Shown in pieces: positions 13,313-17,586 of a DNA stretch of 17,586 bases. The notes under the pieces are model-generated. The model was not told where the DNA came from and did not search any database. It saw nothing but the letters and a program-made list of their open reading frames with translations. The stretch is from CAZBKJ01 sp964492495. GTDB lineage: Bacteria; Patescibacteriota; Microgenomatia; UBA1400; UBA12028. The position numbers and the translations under genes are program-made. The first letter of the stretch is position 1. The number at the start of each line of letters is the position of its first letter. The stretch spans positions 1-17,586 of the forward strand of contig CAZBKJ010000026.1 of NCBI GenBank assembly GCA_964492495.1. The letters run 5' to 3'.

Positions 13313-13356
13313 CCCTGTAAACAAGCAGTTGTTGTGAAGAGAAAAGGGAGCCAGCT

Positions 13357-13629
13357 TTATTGAAAATTTTCTTCTGCCACCACGGTTGAGTTTAAGTCCA
13401 CTGAAATATCGTCGAGATCATCTGATGATTGTAGATCTGGTGCTTTGAGCACTGTATCAGTTTGTGCCTCAACATCAGCTTGCGCTCCACCATCCATCAT
13501 ATTTTCGGTACCAGCCTGGTCTGCTGTTGTAGTATCAGTTTCCATCTGAGTAGTTGTATCGACGTTTGTTTTACAGGCGGTCAGAAAAAAAGAACACAGA
13601 ACAAGTAGGGCAAAAGCTGTTTTTTTCAT
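13357..13629 (-). CDS. Small acidic lipoprotein
   Basis: 90 aa. A lipoprotein signal is clear: MKKTAFALLVLCSFF then lipobox LTAC with the acylated Cys at residue 19. The mature part is almost only polar and acidic (T-, D-, Q-, A-rich, for example TTTQMETDTTTADQAG and SSDDLDDISVDLN) with no predicted folded core, so it is probably a flexible, membrane-tethered tail. The ATG overlaps the stop of the upstream gene as ATGA, so the two are translationally coupled and likely act together. No family recognised. It ends 58 bp before the start of the giant metallopeptidase gene, so read-through into that operon is possible. Confidence 0.82.
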   Translation of the reverse strand: MKKTAFALLVLCSFFLTACKTNVDTTTQMETDTTTADQAGTENMMDGGAQADVEAQTDTVLKAPDLQSSDDLDDISVDLNSTVVAEENFQ

Positions 13630-14231
13630 AGATTTTCCTTTATTTGTCTGACGACACTCATCATTTGACCCTGGGCAATAGTGAATCCAGTACGCGCGAC
13701 CCCTGCTTGCACGATCGCTGCTTTTATTTCTGGTTGTTGGGAATCCCAGGTGCTAATAGAGATGTTTCCGAACATTTCAACCGCCACTTTACTGTCGTTT
13801 ATTGCTTTCTCCAGAGTTACAAGTGAAATATCAAGAGCTTGTTGAGGTGATTGGACATCTTTTCCTTCGGCTTTTAGTTTATCGATCCGGCTTTGGAGTC
13901 GCGTTGCAATATTTGATAAACGTTCTGCATAAAAAGCAAACCGTTTCTCAATTCTCTCCCCATGAAGTTTTGCTCGCTCACTGCGATACGTCTGTCTGGT
14001 AGCGGAAACAGAAGCCTTGCGCTCCATTCTTGCATCTTCCATTGTTTTCTTCACGCTTTTCTGCGTATTTTTTCGTGTTTCTCGTAAGTTATCGTTCGCT
14101 TCCTTGATCGCTTCATTGCGTACCTGAACTGGACGAGTGTCTGTTTCCTCAGCCTTGGAAAGACGAGGATGACTAAGCGCATACCCAAGCAAGGGAAGTA
14201 CAAGAAGAGAGAAAAGAATTTTTGTATTCAT
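13626..14231 (-). CDS. Exported coiled-coil protein, unknown family
   Basis: 201 aa. N-terminal signal peptide with hydrophobic core ILFSLLVLPLLGYAL and a plausible signal peptidase I site after SKA (about residue 27). The mature protein is long-helical and strongly charged: residues 38-100 are rich in R, K and E (NLRETRKNTQKSVKKTMEDARMERKAS), and 100-145 hold FYAERLSNIATRLQSRIDKLKAEGKD, a coiled coil. A less charged helical C-terminal part follows. This is the kind of protein often left as hypothetical in CPR genomes. The start is firm: AAGGAGG lies 6 nt upstream, the best Shine-Dalgarno in the window. It forms a two-gene unit with the overlapping lipoprotein gene, suggesting a cell-envelope role. 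Confidence 0.82.
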   Translation of the reverse strand: MNTKILFSLLVLPLLGYALSHPRLSKAEETDTRPVQVRNEAIKEANDNLRETRKNTQKSVKKTMEDARMERKASVSATRQTYRSERAKLHGERIEKRFAFYAERLSNIATRLQSRIDKLKAEGKDVQSPQQALDISLVTLEKAINDSKVAVEMFGNISISTWDSQQPEIKAAIVQAGVARTGFTIAQGQMMSVVRQIKENL

Positions 14232-14237
14232 GGGAAG

Positions 14238-14244
14238 CCTCCTT
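14238..14244 (-). promoter_or_regulatory. Strong Shine-Dalgarno of the 201-aa exported protein
   Basis: AAGGAGG on the minus strand, 6 nt before ATG 14231. It fixes the start of this gene and contrasts with the leaderless arrangement of the neighbouring genes at 13298 and 14333. Confidence 0.85.
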
Positions 14245-14256
14245 CAGTGAATATCT

Positions 14257-14262
14257 ATAGTA
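14257..14262 (-). promoter_or_regulatory. Candidate extended -10 of the exported-protein/lipoprotein operon
   Basis: TACTAT on the minus strand is preceded by TGC, forming an extended -10 (TGnTACTAT). The hexamer 17 bp upstream (GGGAAA) is a poor -35, which extended -10 promoters can tolerate. The predicted leader of about 18 nt includes the AAGGAGG site. Confidence 0.4.
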
Positions 14263-14318
14263 GCATAACCTCTCTTCTTTTTCCCTATAAATCTTTATTC
14301 TTTTCGCTCAACACATGA

Positions 14319-14324
14319 TACAAT
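14319..14324 (+). promoter_or_regulatory. Candidate extended -10, leaderless start of the tRNA-binding protein / ftsH operon
   Basis: TACAAT is preceded by TGA, giving an extended -10, and ends 8 nt before ATG 14333 with tggcgttc between and no Shine-Dalgarno. An mRNA starting 7-9 nt downstream would begin at or next to the ATG. The in-frame ATG at 14315 lies upstream of this element and would not be on such a transcript. Confidence 0.5.
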
Positions 14325-14332
14325 TGGCGTTC

Positions 14333-14668
14333 ATGAAACCGGCAATTTCCTATCCAGATTTTGAGAAAATAGATATTCGTATTGGCAAGATCCTTTCTGC
14401 CTCTGCACCTGAATGGAGCAAGAAGCTACTTCGCTTTGAAGTGGATTTTGGTGAAGAGATAGGAAATCGTGTCATTTTTTCTGGAATCAAAGAATGGTAT
14501 AGTCCAGAAGATTTTATCGGAAAGAACCTTCCTTTTTTAGTGAATCTGGAACCAAAGAAAATGGGTGACGAAGAAAGTCAAGGAATGATGATTATGGCCG
14601 ACGGAGAAGAGAAGCCTGTCGTATTTGGACTAGGAGACGAAGTACAACCAGGAACAGTAGTTCGTTAA
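14333..14668 (+). CDS. Free-standing tRNA-binding OB-fold protein (MetRS beta/Arc1p type)
   Basis: 111 aa from ATG 14333. The domain is the EMAP-II/Arc1p/MetRS-C-terminal tRNA-binding OB fold: YPDFEKIDIRIGKIL (residues 7-21), LLRFEVDFGEE, VIFSGIKEWYSPEDFIGKNL, VNLEPKKMGDEESQGMMIMAD (70-90), GDEVQPG near the end. The SGI...YSPED...GK and ESQGM signatures fit the MetRS C-terminal domain better than CsaA, but a CsaA-like chaperone role cannot be excluded. In many bacteria this domain is fused to MetRS; here it stands alone and may act in trans to deliver tRNA. The ATG at 14315 would add six residues (MIQLAF) but overlaps the candidate -10, so the shorter form is preferred. It is followed 17 bp later by ftsH. 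Confidence 0.85.
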   Translation: MKPAISYPDFEKIDIRIGKILSASAPEWSKKLLRFEVDFGEEIGNRVIFSGIKEWYSPEDFIGKNLPFLVNLEPKKMGDEESQGMMIMADGEEKPVVFGLGDEVQPGTVVR

Positions 14669-14685
14669 TAAAGAAACGTGAATTT

Positions 14686-16602
14686 ATGGCAAAAGAACCA
14701 AACCAAAAACCAGCAGAACCAAAATCAAAACCAGAGATGCAGGGGAAGCAGAAATCAACAGGAAAACCAAGAATGCTAAAGATGGAGCTTGGATTTCGTT
14801 TAGATCCAAAGCGATCAATCTTGTGGTTTTTGGTGCTACTGTTGTTTGTTCCGTTCCTCTTTTCCCTTTTTTCTTCTTCAGGATCCAATAAAATTCCACT
14901 TTCACAGCTTCTTACCGAAATTAAAGAAAAAAGAATTGAAAAAGTGGAGATTGATGGACAAACACTCACCGCAAAATACGATGATGGAAGTTTAAAGGTT
15001 TCGCGCAAGGAAACAGGCCAAGACTTCACAACAATCTTAAAGCAAGCGGATATCGATATAGTGTCCCTTGAACTGCTCATTAAAGATCAGATGCCGGGAA
15101 GAATGATTGCCGACATTTTGCTCAATATCCTGCCAATGATCTTGATGGTTGGATTCTTCTTGTTTTTGTTCCGTCAAGCCAGAGGTGCACAAGGCGATAT
15201 CATGGGATTTGGGAAGTCCAAGGCAAAGTTGTTCTCAAAAGGAAAACAAGATGTCAAGTTTTCAGATGTTGGTGGCTTAAAGGAAGCAAAACAAGAGCTC
15301 GAAGAAATCGTTGATTTCTTAAAAAATCCCAAAAAATATAGTGATGTTGGAGCGCGTACCCCAAAAGGAGCTTTGCTCATTGGCCCTGCAGGAACAGGAA
15401 AAACTCTTTTGGCTCGTGCTGTTGCTGGTGAAGCCAATGCGCCATTTTTCTCGATGGCGGGATCTGAGTTTATGGAAATGCTTGTCGGTGTTGGCGCTTC
15501 CAGAGTCAGAGACCTCTTTGAGACAGCAAAAAAAGCCGCCCCTTCTATTATCTTCATCGATGAAATCGATGCTATTGGTCGCATGCGTGGACACGGCAGT
15601 ATGGGTGGACACGATGAAAGAGAGCAAACCCTCAACCAAATCTTAGTTGAGATGGATGGATTTGCTCCAAATGACGCCGTGGTTGTCTTGGCAGCGACAA
15701 ACAGAGCTGATCTACTCGATCCTGCTTTGATCAGACCCGGGCGTTTCGACAGAAGAGTTACCTTAGACCTTCCGGATTTGGAAGAGCGTAAATACATCCT
15801 AAGTATTCACGCGAAAAACAAACCATTTGCGGAAGATGTGAAATGGGACAGAGTAGCAAAACGCACGGTCGGATTCTCAGGAGCAGACCTAGAGAACATG
15901 CTCAATGAATCTGCAATCTTAATTGCTCGTGAAAACAGGACAAAAATTACATCTCAAGATATCGAAGAAGCAGCTCTGAAAGTGAAGCTTGGACCTGAGA
16001 AGAAACGCTTACAGTCTGATCTAGAGCGCAAAATGACTGCATATCATGAAGGTGGGCACGCGATCGTTTCTCATTTCTTGCCTCACACTGATCCGGTTCA
16101 TCGTATTTCAATTGTGTCCCGCGGACGCGCCCTTGGATTTACCATGACCCCTCCAGAGGCCGATAAGTATCAGCAAACCAAAGAAGAATTAGAAGAGACA
16201 ATTTCTGTGATGCTAGGTGGAAGAGCAGCAGAGCAAAGTGTCTTTGGCAAACTAACAGGTGGTGTCAGTTCTGATCTTGAAAGAGTGACTCGCATTGCTC
16301 GAGCAATGGTGATGGACTATGGTATGAGTGATCTGCCACCTATCAACTATGGACCGATGTATGACTATAGTGACTACGGTAGAGCAACTATGGAGCCATA
16401 TAGTCCATCTGAGGAAATGAAAAAGAAAATAGATGCAGAAGTTGATCATATCGTCGAGGAAGCATGGGAACGTGCCCTGCATATCCTGAAAAAATATCGA
16501 AGTGAGTTGGATAATGTGGCAGAAAAACTTCTCGAGATTGAGAGCATGGATCAAGATGAATTTGAAAAAGTTGTCGGACTTGCAAAAGTAAAAGCAGAGT
16601 AA
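14686..16602 (+). CDS. ftsH: ATP-dependent zinc metalloprotease FtsH
   Basis: Hexameric membrane AAA+ protease that extracts and degrades misfolded or regulated membrane and cytoplasmic proteins. In order: a Lys/Pro-rich cytoplasmic N-tail (1-43, longer than in E. coli), TM1 about 45-62, a short extracytoplasmic domain about 65-140, TM2 about 144-162, then the AAA+ domain. Walker A is GPAGTGKT (233-240; most FtsH have GPPGTGKT). The pore loop is EFMEMLVGVGAS with F262. Walker B is IIFIDEID (288-295). The second region of homology has arginine fingers R350 and R353. The protease domain has HEGGH (454-458) and the third zinc ligand D530 in GGVSSDLERVT. 638 aa is the usual length. No strong Shine-Dalgarno precedes the start; it lies 17 bp after the previous stop, so it is likely co-transcribed. 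SPFH proteins such as the one at 1952 are known FtsH partners in other bacteria. Confidence 0.97.
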   Translation: MAKEPNQKPAEPKSKPEMQGKQKSTGKPRMLKMELGFRLDPKRSILWFLVLLLFVPFLFSLFSSSGSNKIPLSQLLTEIKEKRIEKVEIDGQTLTAKYDDGSLKVSRKETGQDFTTILKQADIDIVSLELLIKDQMPGRMIADILLNILPMILMVGFFLFLFRQARGAQGDIMGFGKSKAKLFSKGKQDVKFSDVGGLKEAKQELEEIVDFLKNPKKYSDVGARTPKGALLIGPAGTGKTLLARAVAGEANAPFFSMAGSEFMEMLVGVGASRVRDLFETAKKAAPSIIFIDEIDAIGRMRGHGSMGGHDEREQTLNQILVEMDGFAPNDAVVVLAATNRADLLDPALIRPGRFDRRVTLDLPDLEERKYILSIHAKNKPFAEDVKWDRVAKRTVGFSGADLENMLNESAILIARENRTKITSQDIEEAALKVKLGPEKKRLQSDLERKMTAYHEGGHAIVSHFLPHTDPVHRISIVSRGRALGFTMTPPEADKYQQTKEELEETISVMLGGRAAEQSVFGKLTGGVSSDLERVTRIARAMVMDYGMSDLPPINYGPMYDYSDYGRATMEPYSPSEEMKKKIDAEVDHIVEEAWERALHILKKYRSELDNVAEKLLEIESMDQDEFEKVVGLAKVKAE

Positions 16603-16620
16603 AGGTGTCTTTCCCGCTCT

Positions 16621-17562
16621 ATGTCTACATTCATGCTTATTGATGGACACGCCCTTGCGTACCGCGCGTACCATGCATTTCCTCCGCTCACGACATCAAG
16701 CGGAGAATTGGTAAATGCTGTCTATGGATTTTCCAGAATTCTCCTGACCGTCCTTCGAGATTTAGAACCAGAGTATATTGCATGTTGCTTTGATCTCCCC
16801 AAACCGACATTTCGTCATACGCAGTATGTAGGGTACAAAGCGCAGAGAAAAGAAATGCCTGTCGATCTGCAGTCTCAAATTGAACGCATAAAAGAAGTAG
16901 TCTTGGCTCTCAATATCCCCACCTTTGCGATAGAAGGCTATGAAGCCGATGATGTCATTGGAACACTCTCTACCAAAGCAAGTAGTGGTGAGATGAAAGA
17001 AATAAGCAAAGTGTTGATTGTGACGGGGGATAAGGATGCTTTTCAGTTGGTAACTGATACCGTGCATGTGTATATGCCACCTCGAAGTAAGGAGGCTTTT
17101 TACACCGAATTTAGTCCAAAAGAGGTGCAAGACAAGATGGGTCTTCGACCTGATCAAATTGTAGATTATAAGGCCTTAGCAGGGGATGCGAGCGATAATA
17201 TTCCAGGTATCCCAGGCATTGGTGATAAGACTGCTGTGAGGCTTTTGCAGTCATTTGAAACGGCTCAAAATATCTTTGAAAAGATACAATCTCCTGAATC
17301 TCTGGAAGAAGAACAAAAGAAACTCCTCAAACCAAAACTACTTGAAAATCTTGCTAACGGATACGACAGCATGGTGATGTCTCGAAGTCTAGCAACAATT
17401 GACAGAGAAGTGCCCCTCACCCTTTCTTTAGAGGATTGCATATTGAAGAACTACGATAAAACCAAAACCACAGAACTTTTTGAAGAACTTGATTTTAAAA
17501 GCCTATTAAAACTGCTTCCTTCTGATGGTTTTGAGTCAACCGTACAACAAGCTCTTTTTTAA
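16621..17562 (+). CDS. Stand-alone PolA-type 5'-3' exonuclease (flap endonuclease) with C-terminal clamp-binding motif
   Basis: 313 aa, equal to the N-terminal nuclease domain of DNA polymerase I without the 3'-5' exonuclease and polymerase domains. It removes RNA primers and 5' flaps. Metal-site acidic residues are present: LIDGH (D8), CFDLPKPTFRH (D58), YEADDVIG (E108, D110, D111), VTGDKDAFQLV (D137, D139), and LAGDASDNIPGIPGIGDKTA (D189, D192), which starts the H3TH DNA-binding motif. The protein ends VQQALF; QQALF fits the Q-x-x-L-F sliding-clamp-binding motif, which in other proteins often sits at the C-terminus, so the end looks genuine and not a frameshifted polA. It lies 18 bp after ftsH with aaaggtg upstream as a ribosome site. 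Whether a polymerase gene follows elsewhere cannot be seen. Confidence 0.92.
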   Translation: MSTFMLIDGHALAYRAYHAFPPLTTSSGELVNAVYGFSRILLTVLRDLEPEYIACCFDLPKPTFRHTQYVGYKAQRKEMPVDLQSQIERIKEVVLALNIPTFAIEGYEADDVIGTLSTKASSGEMKEISKVLIVTGDKDAFQLVTDTVHVYMPPRSKEAFYTEFSPKEVQDKMGLRPDQIVDYKALAGDASDNIPGIPGIGDKTAVRLLQSFETAQNIFEKIQSPESLEEEQKKLLKPKLLENLANGYDSMVMSRSLATIDREVPLTLSLEDCILKNYDKTKTTELFEELDFKSLLKLLPSDGFESTVQQALF

Positions 17563-17586
17563 TCACGATCGTTCCAGTCCCACCAA

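Noticed and set aside
14315..14332. Earlier ATG for the tRNA-binding protein
   Set aside because: It overlaps the extended -10 element, and the six extra residues precede the normal start of the domain.
15174..15797. 207-codon minus-strand frame
   Set aside because: It is an antisense shadow of the conserved FtsH AAA+ region.
17552..17586. Frameshift at the T-run joining the exonuclease to the rest of PolA
   Set aside because: Only about 8 codons are visible after the run, in either alternative frame. The terminal QQALF motif supports a genuine stop. It stays untestable without downstream sequence.
17559..17586. Possible C-terminus of a convergent minus-strand gene (reads WWDWNDRD-stop, or LVGLERS-stop in another frame)
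   Set aside because: Fewer than 10 codons are in the window, so no gene can be supported.
1..17586. UGA recoding (code 25), CRISPR arrays, insertion sequences, rRNA
   Set aside because: UGA ends the 201-aa gene and does not occur inside conserved genes. No regularly spaced repeats, transposase or rRNA signatures were seen.

Overview
This window reads as a chromosomal segment from a Candidate Phyla Radiation (Patescibacteria) bacterium. That is an inference from gene content. The ValRS has the atypical HIGH-region signature PPPNANASLHAGHA, and there is a PrgI / TraC-like / VirB4 cluster with long Pro/Gln-rich tails. Many small proteins lack a recognisable family, a free-standing PolA-type 5'-3' exonuclease follows ftsH, and genes are tightly packed. 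Bacterial code 11 fits: UGA acts as a stop (for example in the 13626-14231 gene) and there is no in-frame UGA inside the conserved genes, so the UGA=Gly code of Gracilibacteria/Absconditabacteria is not in use. The class within CPR cannot be fixed from this window.

Layout. (1) 1-1831, minus strand: a 108-aa unknown protein followed by valS, which runs off the left edge. (2) 1952-3167, plus strand: a slipin/stomatin-type SPFH protein and a MazG-like pyrophosphohydrolase, separated by 91 bp holding a dense cluster of DnaA-box-like 9-mers. (3) 3217-3380, plus strand: a tRNA pair, Arg(GCG) and Ser(CGA), followed by a long hairpin and about 150 bp of unclear content. (4) 3565-4676: two small unknown genes, one of them a two-helix membrane protein. 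(5) 4683-13298, minus strand: a six-gene operon. In transcription order it encodes a giant membrane protein with a C-terminal HETGH metallopeptidase, a bitopic protein with a possible BamE-like domain, a PrgI-family protein, a TraC-like protein, a VirB4/TraC ATPase and a small unknown protein. This is the most interesting block: it looks like a reduced type IV secretion-like machine tied to a surface protease. (6) 13357-14231, minus strand: an exported helical protein overlapping a small lipoprotein. (7) 14333-17562, plus strand: a free-standing tRNA-binding OB-fold protein, FtsH and a 5'-3' exonuclease.

Regulation. Three genes (4095, 13298, 14333) have a -10-like hexamer ending exactly 8 nt before the ATG, which predicts leaderless mRNAs. 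Others (108-aa protein, SPFH protein, 126-aa protein, 201-aa protein) have leaders with a Shine-Dalgarno. No convincing intrinsic terminator was found anywhere, and I saw no CRISPR array, insertion sequence or rRNA.
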